Shown here in pieces: positions 25,092-35,109 of a DNA stretch of 64,000 nucleotides; the first letter of the stretch is position 1, and every line of letters starts with the position of its first letter. Source of the stretch: Gimesia chilikensis (GTDB lineage Bacteria > Planctomycetota > Planctomycetia > Planctomycetales > Planctomycetaceae); assembly GCF_007744075.1 (NCBI RefSeq), contig NZ_CP036266.1:6623248-6687247 (forward strand), written 5' to 3'. A program made the translations under genes and the position numbers. The notes under the pieces were generated by a model that did no database searches, was not told where the DNA came from, and saw nothing but the letters and a program-made list of their open reading frames with translations.

Positions 25092-27863
25092 ATGGTCGTT
25101 TCCCGTCGTACCATCACCGGCCTGCTGTGCAACTGTCTGATTGTCTGCCTGTACTTCACCACCGTCAGCCATGCTGCAGACTCTCCCGCTGTACAGAAAT
25201 CTGTTGTTTACGAAGACACCGTCCTGCCGATCTTTCAGAAACACTGCGTCAAATGCCATAGTCAGAAAAACCGCAAAGCGGAATTCGATCTGAGCTCAAC
25301 CGCCGGCCTGCTTAAGGGGGGCGAATCAGGAGCAGGGCTCGTCGCAGGTCAGCCGGAAGAGAGTCTGCTCTATGATTATCTGCACGAAGAGCTGATGCCC
25401 CCTGAAGGGGAGACACCGCTTTCGAAAGCCGAAATCGAAACCGTACGCCTGTGGATCAGCGGCGGACTCAAGTTCAAAGCAGTGCCCCAGTCTGTCGCGG
25501 AAACCCGAATTTCGCAGCACGATGTAATTCCGATCCTCTATCGCCGATGTGTGATGTGCCACGGCCCGGAGTATCAGGAAGGGGGACTCGACCTGCGAAC
25601 CAAGGCAGCCATGCTGACCGGCGGTAACGCAGGTCCTACGGTCATTACAGGTCAGCCCGACGAGAGCCCGTTGGTTAAATATATTGTAGAGAAGACCTGC
25701 CCTCCTAAAGCGGAGATCAGCCGCGCCGGAATCGAACCGATGCCCGCCGCGGAACTGGAAACGGTGAAAACCTGGATCGCCGAAGGTCTAAATGAAGATA
25801 ATAAGAGTGAACCGTTTCGCCTCGACCAGGACCCGCTGGTCACAACGGAGGATCGTCAGTTCTGGTCCTTCCAGCCTCCCCAGCAGGTCACTCCGCCCGC
25901 AGTCAAACATCAGCCCCTGGTGAAAAATCCGATCGATGCCTTCCTGCTTCGTAAACTGGAAGCAGCTGATCTCTCCTATGCCCCCGAAGCAGACAAGCGG
26001 ACGTTGATCCGCCGCGCAACGTATGCCTTAACAGGACTGCCTCCCACACAAGCTGAAGTACAGGCATTTCTCGCGGATGAAAGTCCGGACGCCTATGAAA
26101 AACTGGTTGATCGTCTGCTCGCGTCTCCCCGTTATGGTGAGAAGTGGGGTCAGTTCTGGCTCGACCTGGCGGGCTACGCGGATTCCGAGGGAAAACGGAG
26201 TGCCGACCTGATCCGCAAATACGCGTATCGCTACCGGGATTATGTGATCCAGTCTTTTGGTGAAGACAAACCTTACGATGTCTTTCTCACCGAACAGCTG
26301 GCCGGCGATGAACTGGTCGATCATCAGCACACTGCTGAAGTCACTCCTGAACTGATTGAAAAGCTGGTGGCGACCGGCTTTCTAAGAATGGCGCCCGATG
26401 GGACTTCAGCCAACCCGGTGAATCGAGTGACTGACCGTCTGGAAGTCATTTCGGATGAACTCGACGTGCTGTACCGCAGTGTGCTGGGCCTGACGATGAA
26501 CTGTGCCCGCTGTCACAGTCATAAGTACGATCCGATTCCGCAGCGCGACTATTACCGTTCCATGGCGATCTTTAAGGGAGCCTACGACGAGTACGACTGG
26601 ATGACGCCGCAGCCTTTCAGCAACCAGTGGAAGCGGGCCCGCAGTCGTCTGTTGACCCTGGTTCCCAAGGAAGAACAGGCCGCCATCGATCAGCACAATG
26701 CACCGATCGAAGCCAAAATTGCAGACGTCGAATCGAAACTCAAAGACAAGAAACTGGACAAGTCGGAAAAGAAGAAACTCGACAAAGAGCTTAAGGACTT
26801 GAAATCCTCTCTCAAAACCCCGGAAATGATTCGGGCCCTCTGGGACCGGGGGCGTCCTTCGCCGACCTATATCTACCGCCGTGGCGACGAGATGCAACCG
26901 ACCCGTCCTGTGGAACCGGGGCCGCCGTCCGCGATTGCTGAGGGCATCTCGCCTTATCGCATTGATCCTTCCCTGCAGACCGATGAGAAAACCGGACGCA
27001 GACTGGCGTTTGCCCGCTGGTTGACGCAGCCCGACCATCCCTTAACGTCACGGGTGATTGTGAATCGCATCTGGCACAAACATTTTGGTACCGGACTGGT
27101 GAAGAGTATCGACAACTTTGGCGCCCTGGGCACGCCTCCCAGCCATCCCGAACTGCTGGACTGGCTGGCGGTCGAATTCGTGCAACAGGGCTGGCAGTTC
27201 AAAAAACTGCATCGGCTGATCATGACCTCGCGTGCCTACCGGCAGTCATCTTCAGTCACGCCGGAACTGGAGAAACAGGATCCGGAAAACGAACTGCTTT
27301 CCCGTATGCCACTCAGACGACTTGAAGCAGAGGAACTACGCGACGCCCTGATCTTCACTGCCGGTGAACTCGACGAGACGAAATATGGTCAGCCGGTCGC
27401 CGTGGAAGTCCGGAAAGATGGTCTGGTAACCGCGAAGCGGAGTAAAGATGGCTGGCGACGCAGCGTTTATGTCCGTCACCGCCGAAAAGAAATGCCGACC
27501 TTCCTGGAAGTGTTTGACCTGCCCCAGATGAACCCGAACTGCACCGAACGTAAGATTTCCAACGTCGTTTCCCAGCCCCTGCTGCTGGTCAACAATAAAA
27601 TGGTACACGAACTGGCGGTCTACTTTGCGGATCGAGTACGGAAGCAGGCGGGAGACGATCCCGCTCAACAGATTAAGCTGGCTTACCAGTTGGCCTACCA
27701 GCGTCCCCCTGCTGAGACAGAACTTGCGCTGGCCCTCGACTCGCTGAAGTTACTGAATCCCCCTGCTGATAAAGATTCCGAACAGGACTCCCGTCCTGCT
27801 GATGGATTTACTGAATACTGCCACGTGTTGCTCAACTCCGCCGAATTTCTTTACATCGACTGA
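25092..27863 (+). CDS. Planctomycete cytochrome-motif DUF1549/DUF1553 protein
   Basis: The 923-residue protein has a Sec signal and two planctomycete cytochrome c-type CxxCH sites: CVKCH at 52-56 and CVMCH near 153-157. A third CARCHSHKYDP sits in DUF1549. The middle contains DUF1549 (RYGEKWGQFWLDLAGYADS, YDVFLTEQLAGDELVD). The end is DUF1553 (LTSRVIVNRIWHKHFGTGLV, MPLRRLEAEELRDAL). A charged coiled-coil-like insert (KLKDKKLDKSEKKKLDKEL) lies between them. These PSD1-type proteins are exported. They are paired with a DUF1501 protein, as here 6 bp downstream. Their biochemical role is unproven. Confidence 0.92.
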   Translation: MVVSRRTITGLLCNCLIVCLYFTTVSHAADSPAVQKSVVYEDTVLPIFQKHCVKCHSQKNRKAEFDLSSTAGLLKGGESGAGLVAGQPEESLLYDYLHEELMPPEGETPLSKAEIETVRLWISGGLKFKAVPQSVAETRISQHDVIPILYRRCVMCHGPEYQEGGLDLRTKAAMLTGGNAGPTVITGQPDESPLVKYIVEKTCPPKAEISRAGIEPMPAAELETVKTWIAEGLNEDNKSEPFRLDQDPLVTTEDRQFWSFQPPQQVTPPAVKHQPLVKNPIDAFLLRKLEAADLSYAPEADKRTLIRRATYALTGLPPTQAEVQAFLADESPDAYEKLVDRLLASPRYGEKWGQFWLDLAGYADSEGKRSADLIRKYAYRYRDYVIQSFGEDKPYDVFLTEQLAGDELVDHQHTAEVTPELIEKLVATGFLRMAPDGTSANPVNRVTDRLEVISDELDVLYRSVLGLTMNCARCHSHKYDPIPQRDYYRSMAIFKGAYDEYDWMTPQPFSNQWKRARSRLLTLVPKEEQAAIDQHNAPIEAKIADVESKLKDKKLDKSEKKKLDKELKDLKSSLKTPEMIRALWDRGRPSPTYIYRRGDEMQPTRPVEPGPPSAIAEGISPYRIDPSLQTDEKTGRRLAFARWLTQPDHPLTSRVIVNRIWHKHFGTGLVKSIDNFGALGTPPSHPELLDWLAVEFVQQGWQFKKLHRLIMTSRAYRQSSSVTPELEKQDPENELLSRMPLRRLEAEELRDALIFTAGELDETKYGQPVAVEVRKDGLVTAKRSKDGWRRSVYVRHRRKEMPTFLEVFDLPQMNPNCTERKISNVVSQPLLLVNNKMVHELAVYFADRVRKQAGDDPAQQIKLAYQLAYQRPPAETELALALDSLKLLNPPADKDSEQDSRPADGFTEYCHVLLNSAEFLYID

Positions 27864-27869
27864 GAAGAC

Positions 27870-29345
27870 ATGACCGTTCCTCCGCTACAAAATGAACTGC
27901 TGACTGAACTTTCCCGTCGTCGCTTTTTTGATCGCATGACAGACGGTCTGTGTGGCGTTGCACTGTCTTCCCTGCTGGGGCAGCGGGCCTTCGGAGCAGA
28001 AACGCATCGCGCCAAGAATCTTCCAGAGAACCTGCAACCACGACGTCCGCATTTCACTCCCCGCGCCACATCAGTCATTCATCTCTGCATGCAGGGCGGC
28101 CCCAGCCAGGTTGACTTGTTCGATCCCAAGCCCGCCTTGAAGAAGTATCACGGACAGACCGCTCCCCGCGAACTGACCGGCAACGCAGTATTCGAAACCG
28201 ACCGCACCGGGAAACTGATGCAGAGCCCGTTTGAATTCAAGCGGCACGGCAAGTCGGGGGCCTGGGTTTCCAATGCGCTGCCGCACATTGCGCAGGAAGT
28301 GGACGAGATGACGATTGTCCGCTCGATGTACAACGTGCATCCCAACCACGAACCGGCCATTTACAAAATGCAATCCGGCCAGACGTTTCCCGGGCATCCG
28401 GTGCTCGGTTCCTGGGTCACCTACGGGTTGGGGAATGAAAATCAGAATCTGCCCGCTTACGTGGTGCTCGCTGATCCCACCAATCGACTGCCTGTCAACA
28501 ACGTGGATAACTGGATGTCGGGTTATCTCTCGCCCCTCTACCAGGGAACGCGAATGAAATCGACGGGCTCTCCGCTGTTAAACCTGGCTCCCGATTACGC
28601 TCACGCCGAGCAGGTCAGTCGTAACAAGCAACAGCTGCTAAAACAACTCGACCGCATGCATCAGAAACAACGCCCCGGTCAGCAGGAACTGGAAGCCCGC
28701 ATACAGAATTACGAGATGGCTGCCAACATGCAGCTCGAAGCGACCGAGACACTCGACCTGGCACAGGAGACGCAGGAAACCCTGGCCATGTATGGCATCG
28801 ATCAGCAGGAGACTGAAAGTTTCGGCAGACGCTGCCTGCTGGCCCGACGTCTGGTCGAGAAAGGAGTTCGCTTCGTTCAGCTTTATACCCGCACGCAACT
28901 CTGGGATAACCATTCCAAAATTGCGAACTCCTTGCAGAGTGCCTGTGGCCAGACCGACCTCCCGGTCGCGGGACTGCTCAAAGACCTGCGTCAGCGGGGA
29001 CTGCTCGATTCAACGCTGGTCCTCTGGGGTGGTGAGTTCGGACGTCTGCCGACGGCCCAGATCACCAACAACGCCCAGATGAAACTCGCCGGCCGCGATC
29101 ACGGTCCCTACGGTTTCACAGCCTGGATGGCGGGTGGGGGAGTCAAACGGGGGCTGGTTTACGGCAGCACTGATGAAGTCGGCTACGCTTCCGTGGAGAA
29201 CCGCGTCAGCATCCAGGACTGGCACGCGACCATTCTGCATCTGCTGGGCATGGATCATGAAAGACTCGTCTACCAGCGTAACGGCCTGGGCGAACGGCTG
29301 ACGCATCAGTTCGAAACGAATGTGGTCCACGATATCATCGCCTGA
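27870..29345 (+). CDS. DUF1501 protein paired with DUF1549/DUF1553 gene
   Basis: A 491-residue DUF1501 protein, possibly Tat-type (SRRRFFDRM near the N terminus). Features include SVIHLCMQGGPSQVDLFD, MTIVRSMYNVHPNHEP and LVLWGGEFGRLP, then HDIIA at the end. A helical, Gln-rich hairpin (KQQLLKQLDRMHQKQ) is inserted mid-protein. It begins 6 bp after the stop of the cytochrome-motif gene and is almost certainly co-transcribed. Conserved pairing with that family suggests they function together, but the reaction is unknown. Confidence 0.9.
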   Translation: MTVPPLQNELLTELSRRRFFDRMTDGLCGVALSSLLGQRAFGAETHRAKNLPENLQPRRPHFTPRATSVIHLCMQGGPSQVDLFDPKPALKKYHGQTAPRELTGNAVFETDRTGKLMQSPFEFKRHGKSGAWVSNALPHIAQEVDEMTIVRSMYNVHPNHEPAIYKMQSGQTFPGHPVLGSWVTYGLGNENQNLPAYVVLADPTNRLPVNNVDNWMSGYLSPLYQGTRMKSTGSPLLNLAPDYAHAEQVSRNKQQLLKQLDRMHQKQRPGQQELEARIQNYEMAANMQLEATETLDLAQETQETLAMYGIDQQETESFGRRCLLARRLVEKGVRFVQLYTRTQLWDNHSKIANSLQSACGQTDLPVAGLLKDLRQRGLLDSTLVLWGGEFGRLPTAQITNNAQMKLAGRDHGPYGFTAWMAGGGVKRGLVYGSTDEVGYASVENRVSIQDWHATILHLLGMDHERLVYQRNGLGERLTHQFETNVVHDIIA

Positions 29346-29433
29346 CCGCATCGCTGTTTTCATCTGCTCTTCTTGAGATCTTCACTGGGGCCCGCTAGCA
29401 TGAGTCCTGATCTTTTTTCTGGAGTCTCAACTG

Positions 29434-30243
29434 ATGAAATTTGTCTACGCGTTGCTGTTCGCTCTCAATCTGCTGACGGTACTTCCTGCTGAGGAACCTT
29501 CCTTTTTAAAGAACGGGGTCACCGCCCACCGCGGCAATTCCGTTGCCTGGCCGGAAAATACCATCCCCGCCTTTGAAAGTGGAATCTTAGCGGGTGCGGA
29601 CTGGCTGGAACTCGATATCTTTCTCACGAAGGACGGCAAGCTGGTCGTCACGCATGACAAGACCACGAAGCGGGTGGGTGATCAGAACCGGGAAGTAGCC
29701 GATTCCACATATGCAGAACTGAAAACGATTGACGTCGCTACCGACTTCCGTCGCAGAAAGCAGCTGACCAAAACAGAATGCCCACCCCAGCGGATGCCGT
29801 TGCTCGAAGAAGTACTGTTACTCGTTAAGCAACAGAACAAAACACGTGTTTCGCTGCAGCCCAAGGCCGACTGTGTCAAAGAGGCGGTTGCACTGGTCAA
29901 GCGTCTGAAGATGGAGCCCTGGGTCGGTTTCAATGACGGGAACCTGAATTTTATGACCCAGGTCAAACAGCTGGCTCCTGAGATCCCTGTCTTCTGGGAT
30001 CGTGGCGCGGATACCGATATCGCAGCCGACATCAAGATTGCCAGGCAGCGCGGCTTTGAAGCCCTGGTTCTGCATCACAGCGGGATCACTCCAGAAAAAG
30101 TCCAGCAGATTAAAGCCGCCGGCCTCGAACCGGGCGCCTGGACTGTCAACGATCCCGATTTGATGCAGCAACTGCTCAAGCAGGGCGTCGAACGCATTTA
30201 TACCGACGATCCCAGCCTGCTGCTGGAATTGAAAAATCGGTAA
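29434..30243 (+). CDS. Exported glycerophosphodiester phosphodiesterase
   Basis: The 269-residue protein has a Sec signal ending near LPAEE. GDPD-family catalytic elements are present: AHRGNS (His32, Arg33), PENTIPAFE (Glu41) and ELDIFLTKDGKLVVTHD (Glu59, Asp61, His74). It hydrolyses glycerophosphodiesters to glycerol-3-phosphate and an alcohol. A GGAG ribosome site precedes the ATG. The gene follows the DUF1501 gene by 88 bp. A strong inverted repeat after its stop can serve both as its terminator and as the next gene's operator. Confidence 0.9.
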   Translation: MKFVYALLFALNLLTVLPAEEPSFLKNGVTAHRGNSVAWPENTIPAFESGILAGADWLELDIFLTKDGKLVVTHDKTTKRVGDQNREVADSTYAELKTIDVATDFRRRKQLTKTECPPQRMPLLEEVLLLVKQQNKTRVSLQPKADCVKEAVALVKRLKMEPWVGFNDGNLNFMTQVKQLAPEIPVFWDRGADTDIAADIKIARQRGFEALVLHHSGITPEKVQQIKAAGLEPGAWTVNDPDLMQQLLKQGVERIYTDDPSLLLELKNR

Positions 30244-30310
30244 CTCCTGCCTCTGAAACAAATTCACCTCGCACTCTCTTCTCATTATGTGATCTTTTCA
30301 CAGTTTCTCC

Positions 30311-30349
30311 TTGCACTCCCGCCTGAACTGTGAAACAATCACAGTTCAG
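30311..30349 (+). promoter_or_regulatory. BlaI-type promoter with inverted-repeat operator (also possible terminator)
   Basis: CTGAACTGTG (30323-30332) and CACAGTTCAG (30340-30349) form a perfect 10-bp inverted repeat over a 7-nt spacer. A TTGCAC (30311-30316) with 17 nt before AACAAT (30334-30339) makes a plausible promoter whose -10 lies within the spacer, so the BlaI-like repressor could bind over it. A T-rich TTTGATTTTTT after the repeat means it could also terminate the upstream phosphodiesterase gene. Confidence 0.5.
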
Positions 30350-30386
30350 TTTGATTTTTTGATGTTCCGTCATGGGAGAGTGTTAA

Positions 30387-30743
30387 ATGGAGCAGCCCAA
30401 TCAGAATGAGCTGGAGGTTCTGCGCCTGTTGTGGAACAAAGCGCCGCAAAAGCCGGGTGAAATCCAGGAGTCCTTCGGCTGGGAAATCGATAACGGCACC
30501 TTGCGCAGCGTGCTGGTGAGCATGGTCGAGCGAGGGATGCTCACGCGTCAGCGCGAAGGCCGGGCGTATCTGTATGCCCCCAAGCTCAAGCGGGAAACGC
30601 ACCTGCGACAGATGGTACGTCGGCTGGCGGAAGTCTTTACCGGTGGCTCGACCGGACAGCTGTTGATGGAGCTGGCTGAAAAGGAGCGTCTGAATCCCGA
30701 AGAACTCAAACAGCTCAAGAAAATTGCCCGCGGCGAAAAGTAA
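30387..30743 (+). CDS. BlaI/MecI/CopY-type repressor
   Basis: A 118-residue winged-helix repressor. It has the BlaI pattern NELEVLRLLWNKAPQKPGEI, then TLRSVLVSMVERGMLTRQ, then GRAYLYAPKL and a C-terminal helical dimerisation region. BlaI repressors bind dyad operators and are cleaved by a membrane metallopeptidase (BlaR1) to start induction. That partner is encoded 56 bp downstream. No beta-lactamase or penicillin-binding gene is visible nearby, so the inducer here is likely something else. A GGGAG precedes the ATG. Confidence 0.9.
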   Translation: MEQPNQNELEVLRLLWNKAPQKPGEIQESFGWEIDNGTLRSVLVSMVERGMLTRQREGRAYLYAPKLKRETHLRQMVRRLAEVFTGGSTGQLLMELAEKERLNPEELKQLKKIARGEK

Positions 30744-30799
30744 GCGACAATCTGCTACACTGAAACAGACCACAGATTCCCACTCTGAAAGGATCTGCG

Positions 30800-33700
30800 A
30801 TGGATATATCTGAGCTACTGCTAAACACACTGCTCCGCCTGACTCTGCTGCTGGCAGTCGGGTGGCTGATTCTGTACTCGCTTTCCGCAGTCAATCCGCG
30901 CTGGCCGGTATTCTGGACCCGCTTTCTGTCTGTCGCCTGCCTGCTGTTTCCGCTGGTCTGTTATTTCATACCACCTCTGGGGCTGGCGATCTTACCCCCC
31001 GTGGAAACAGAGAGAACAGAAGCCGTTGTCGAGAGTGCCCCCGATATGAAGCCTCCCGCTCTCACTGCCCAGACCGAATCCGTTTCGAAAACCCTGACAA
31101 AAGAAACACAAACGACTCTCCTCGTACCGCAAGAATCACCTGCGACGGAGCACAGCAATCCGCTGCCCCTGAAACAGGAACCCGAGATCGCGATATCCTC
31201 GAGCACGACGCCCTCCGGCAATGTGGAACCAAAAGAAGTGATTTCTAAAACTCCCCCGATCCCATCTACTACCGCAGTTCACCAGCAACCAGCATCAGAC
31301 AAGTCTTCCCTGTCAAAAAGCACCTGGCTCGCCCTTGTCTGGCTAGCAGGCATGATGGTTCTCTTAATCAGACTCAGCTGGCAGGTACGCCGGGCAACCG
31401 TTCTGCGCAAACATTCTGAGCTGGTCCCCGATCACATACAACAACAGTGTCAGTCCCTGGCAGACCGCCTCAGTATAATAGGCACACCTCGGGTGCGGTA
31501 CTCGACTGAGATCGAAAGCCCCTGTACTGCGGGCGTCTTTCGGCCGGTAATCTATCTCCCCCGCATATGGTTTGAAGCACTGTCGGCAGAGGAACAGTCG
31601 GCCATCCTGATGCATGAACTCGCGCATGTGGCCGGACGCGATGTGTTCTGGAATCTGGTCACCCATCTGACCCAGGCGGTTTACTGGTTTCATCCACTGG
31701 CCTGGAGATTGCCGCACCGGCATCGTCTGGCCTGTGAGCATTTATCAGACGCGCAGGCCGCTGATGCCATCAGCAGTCTCAGTGAATATCGGCGTCTGCT
31801 GGCACACTGGGCTCTGCGGAGACAGGGAGCGGAATCCCGTCTGGCTGCGCTGGCGATGGCGGACCGTTCACAAATGCTGCGGCGGCTCAAGTGGCTCGAA
31901 CGCCCGGCTGACGTCGATCGACTTCCGCTTGCCTGGCGGTATGGTTTTGGAATGCTCGCGTTCCTTTCTGCGGTCGTCGTGGCGACGGTTCACTTCAGTC
32001 CGCAGGTGCTTGCGCAAAAACCGGATGCCCCTCAGAAAGCAAAGCAGGCAGAAACGAAAGAGAAAACAGATAAACCCCAGGCAGAGAAAAAGAAACCGGC
32101 TGCCCGGAAGGTTCGAAAACCGGGGAAACCCGACATTAATCTGAAGCAGACATCGCCGAAAATCGTGAAAGTTGTCGACGAACAAGATCGGCCCATTGCC
32201 GGTGCCAAAGTTCGTGTTGGCTGGTGGGAAGATAATGAAGGGGACATGCTGGGGAAAATCACGATCAATCCTCCCGTCACGAATCAGAAGGGCGAGGTCA
32301 CAATTCAGGTTCCCGAGGGAGCCGCCCGGGCACAGATCTCTGCCGAGGCTGAAGGCTATGCCAAAGCGGGCACGCAATATTCTCTCAACGGCAACCCAAA
32401 GTTGGTTCTGCAGCCGGGACGCATCATTCGCGTGAAAGCGGTCGATACTCAAGGCCAACTGCTGCCCGAGGCCTATCCCGTACTGGAAAACAATCGTGTG
32501 ATCGGACGCGAGTTCAAACAGGACGCTCGGCGGCTCGGTTACTTTACTTCTCCGGTTGTCAAACTGGACCGCCGCTGGATGCGGGTTGTGGCCAGCAACG
32601 AAGACCGGCCGGTGCTCTTCAGTCACCTGATCGATGTCACTAATCCGGAACGCGTGGAAGAGGACGGTACGATTGTGGCGATTCTCGAACCAGGTATCCG
32701 GCTGGAGGGTCGCCTGGACGACTCAGTTCCCCGGCCGATTAAATACGGTTGTGTGGAGCTCTACATTAATGAAGGGCAGGACCATAAGATCGGTGGCGGC
32801 TGGACCTGGCAGCAGACTGCGCCCGTCAAAGAAGATGGGACGTTTGAATTCGATTCTCTGCCGACCGGGGGGCACGTACAGCTCTTCGCCCTGGTTGATG
32901 GTTATCAGTCGACGCGACCAACGCCCGAGGAATTGAAAAATTACCTGAAGCTGCATGACGCCGGGAAAGCTTCCGTCCTCGACAATGCCTTCGAACGACA
33001 CGATGCCTTCTGGCCGCACCTGTTTCCGCTCACGCCGGGACTGTATAAGACCGAGGTGGAACTTCCCTGCACGCCAACTACGTCCCTGAATGTCAAAGTG
33101 GTCGACCCCATCGGCCAGCCAATCGAAGGCGCCGAAGTCAAATTCAATCCCAACGGGCTGTTTTTTGGAGGGAAGCTGTTTATTCCTGCCACGGAAGTCT
33201 GGTCGATGGCAAACCAAATCATCGCTCCTGATAAGGAGGCACGCAAGCAGCGCTTAGAGTGGGCACAAGAGACCTTTCTGCGCGTCAAAACCGATGCGGA
33301 GGGAATCGCCCGGGTCCGGAATCTACCCGCCGACGATCGGGAATCGTACAAGGTTACTGCGGACGGTTATCAGATGCCCGTCTATCCAACCTCTTCCCTC
33401 GACGATCCTGCGCGCTATGCGCTGATTGATCTCGCAGGTGGTCAGACGCTGCGACGAACGATTACCATGGAGAAGTATGTTCCCAGTTCGCCTCGAAAAA
33501 TAATGGTTGTCAATCGTCAGGCGGAGCCGGTATCCGACATCAAAATTACCGTCAGTGAGATTGCATTTGAAAATGCCCCCGACGACTGGCAACTCTGGGC
33601 TTCACAGCGGTTTGGACCGCTGGCGACAGGGGAATCGGACAAGGACGGCAACGTCCAGTTACGTGTTCCCCTGGAAGTGAACGGAGAAGCGGTTTCCCGT

Positions 33701-35074
33701 TTGCGGATTACGATACAGGGACGCATCGAACAGAAAGGGCAGGACGCGTATGTGCAACGCAAACGCCTGATTATTCCCCGCGAAGCCGACGGGCGGGTGG
33801 TGGTGCTGACCAACTCAGATGAAAAACCAAAAGAAAAATATGCGTTCTATGATGTCGCGGTCGACTACCTGCAGTCTTCAGAACTGTTGAGCAACTCCCC
33901 GCAAGTATTGATTCAAAAGTTGCAGAAACAAGCGTCTCTGATCGTGTTGAAGCAGTTACTCTCTTTGAACGACTTCGAAGCTGCCACACCGCTAAAATTT
34001 ACGAGCAAGTGGAACCTGGTAGGAACTGACAGTACCAGAAGATCGGAACGGGTCGCCATTACGACGCTTCCCACTGACCAGGGTGAGCGTGTGGTTGTAC
34101 TCTGTGAAGTCCGTCCCCGTGGTGCCAGTTGGGACGTGAAACCGAAACAGCGATTTCCTCCCAAGGCAGCGTTTATTTTTAATCCGGAAGGTACGCTGAT
34201 CCGAATGCTGGGTGGCTGGGCATCTTCCAGCGGCAGTTACAATAACCTGATGCTCTCTAACCTGGGTGGGGCCGACGATTATTTTATCTCGACCTCTGCG
34301 TTTGAACCGCACGGTCCCTTTGAATATATCCAGCGCTGGTACCAGCTCGGTAAGGAAGACAAACCGGCACTCACCTTTTATGGCTATGCGAATGCGACCG
34401 CCTGGAATGCCAAACCGGGCCCCTCAAAACCACTGGCCGAATTTGGTTATCTCGATTTGAAATTTAATGGCAGAGATATGGAACATCTTGTCTGCGGCGT
34501 GTTGCCCAATGGGACTCTGGCTCCCCGGATGCTGATCTGGGATGGTGTTCGCGATCAGTTCATCGCGCCAGTTCAGGAAAGTGTGGACGATAAACCTCTC
34601 TACAAGGTTGATCTCCAGAACTCGCATCAGTTCAAACCGCTTGAGGTGAAACCCGGCGAACTGGTTGTGGCCGGTGGTCGTCGCGACTTAAAAAACTGGC
34701 ATGCCTGGAACTGCGTTATTCCGAAAGGTCAGACTGCCAGAGTGAGGTTGTTCTCTGTGGATGAATCCGGGGAGAAGCCGGTCGAGACAGAGTATTTCAC
34801 CCGGGAACTTCCTGCCGGTCAGCATCATCTGCAACTGCAGTTAGCTGACGATGAGAAAGAGCAGAGCGAGTCAGCAGCAAATCTGTGGATTGATGATTCG
34901 GCGAAAGAGTCATTGACGGTTCCCCGTGTCCCTGTCGCCGACGTACCATCGGTCGCAGGTGTCCCCATCTCCCGCACAGGGAAAACAGAACTGGATCTGT
35001 TCAACCGCGCAACCACTCAGAAACAGCAACGCCTGATCTGGCGGATGGAACTGCAGGGAAAGTCCGCGGATTGA
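30800..35074 (+). CDS. BlaR1-like M56 peptidase fused to regulatory-like repeat domains
   Basis: This 1424-residue protein begins with a hydrophobic N terminus containing membrane segments, then a Pro/Thr/Ser-rich linker. The M56 zinc peptidase follows, with HELAH at 272-276 (ILMHELAHVAGRDVFW) and a downstream YWFHPLAWRLP. A further membrane segment lies near residue 385, then a Lys/Glu-rich linker. From about 450, carboxypeptidase regulatory-like repeats occur (VKVVDEQDRPIAGAKVRV; VKVVDPIGQPIEGAEVKF). The last 400 residues have no domain I recognise. No penicillin-binding sensor domain is visible. Together with the BlaI-like gene it looks like a membrane sensor-protease, with the repeats as the extracytoplasmic sensing part. 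That role is inference. Confidence 0.85.
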   Translation: MDISELLLNTLLRLTLLLAVGWLILYSLSAVNPRWPVFWTRFLSVACLLFPLVCYFIPPLGLAILPPVETERTEAVVESAPDMKPPALTAQTESVSKTLTKETQTTLLVPQESPATEHSNPLPLKQEPEIAISSSTTPSGNVEPKEVISKTPPIPSTTAVHQQPASDKSSLSKSTWLALVWLAGMMVLLIRLSWQVRRATVLRKHSELVPDHIQQQCQSLADRLSIIGTPRVRYSTEIESPCTAGVFRPVIYLPRIWFEALSAEEQSAILMHELAHVAGRDVFWNLVTHLTQAVYWFHPLAWRLPHRHRLACEHLSDAQAADAISSLSEYRRLLAHWALRRQGAESRLAALAMADRSQMLRRLKWLERPADVDRLPLAWRYGFGMLAFLSAVVVATVHFSPQVLAQKPDAPQKAKQAETKEKTDKPQAEKKKPAARKVRKPGKPDINLKQTSPKIVKVVDEQDRPIAGAKVRVGWWEDNEGDMLGKITINPPVTNQKGEVTIQVPEGAARAQISAEAEGYAKAGTQYSLNGNPKLVLQPGRIIRVKAVDTQGQLLPEAYPVLENNRVIGREFKQDARRLGYFTSPVVKLDRRWMRVVASNEDRPVLFSHLIDVTNPERVEEDGTIVAILEPGIRLEGRLDDSVPRPIKYGCVELYINEGQDHKIGGGWTWQQTAPVKEDGTFEFDSLPTGGHVQLFALVDGYQSTRPTPEELKNYLKLHDAGKASVLDNAFERHDAFWPHLFPLTPGLYKTEVELPCTPTTSLNVKVVDPIGQPIEGAEVKFNPNGLFFGGKLFIPATEVWSMANQIIAPDKEARKQRLEWAQETFLRVKTDAEGIARVRNLPADDRESYKVTADGYQMPVYPTSSLDDPARYALIDLAGGQTLRRTITMEKYVPSSPRKIMVVNRQAEPVSDIKITVSEIAFENAPDDWQLWASQRFGPLATGESDKDGNVQLRVPLEVNGEAVSRLRITIQGRIEQKGQDAYVQRKRLIIPREADGRVVVLTNSDEKPKEKYAFYDVAVDYLQSSELLSNSPQVLIQKLQKQASLIVLKQLLSLNDFEAATPLKFTSKWNLVGTDSTRRSERVAITTLPTDQGERVVVLCEVRPRGASWDVKPKQRFPPKAAFIFNPEGTLIRMLGGWASSSGSYNNLMLSNLGGADDYFISTSAFEPHGPFEYIQRWYQLGKEDKPALTFYGYANATAWNAKPGPSKPLAEFGYLDLKFNGRDMEHLVCGVLPNGTLAPRMLIWDGVRDQFIAPVQESVDDKPLYKVDLQNSHQFKPLEVKPGELVVAGGRRDLKNWHAWNCVIPKGQTARVRLFSVDESGEKPVETEYFTRELPAGQHHLQLQLADDEKEQSESAANLWIDDSAKESLTVPRVPVADVPSVAGVPISRTGKTELDLFNRATTQKQQRLIWRMELQGKSAD

Positions 35075-35109
35075 TACACAGGACCAATATTAATTCCCGA
35101 ACAATATAG

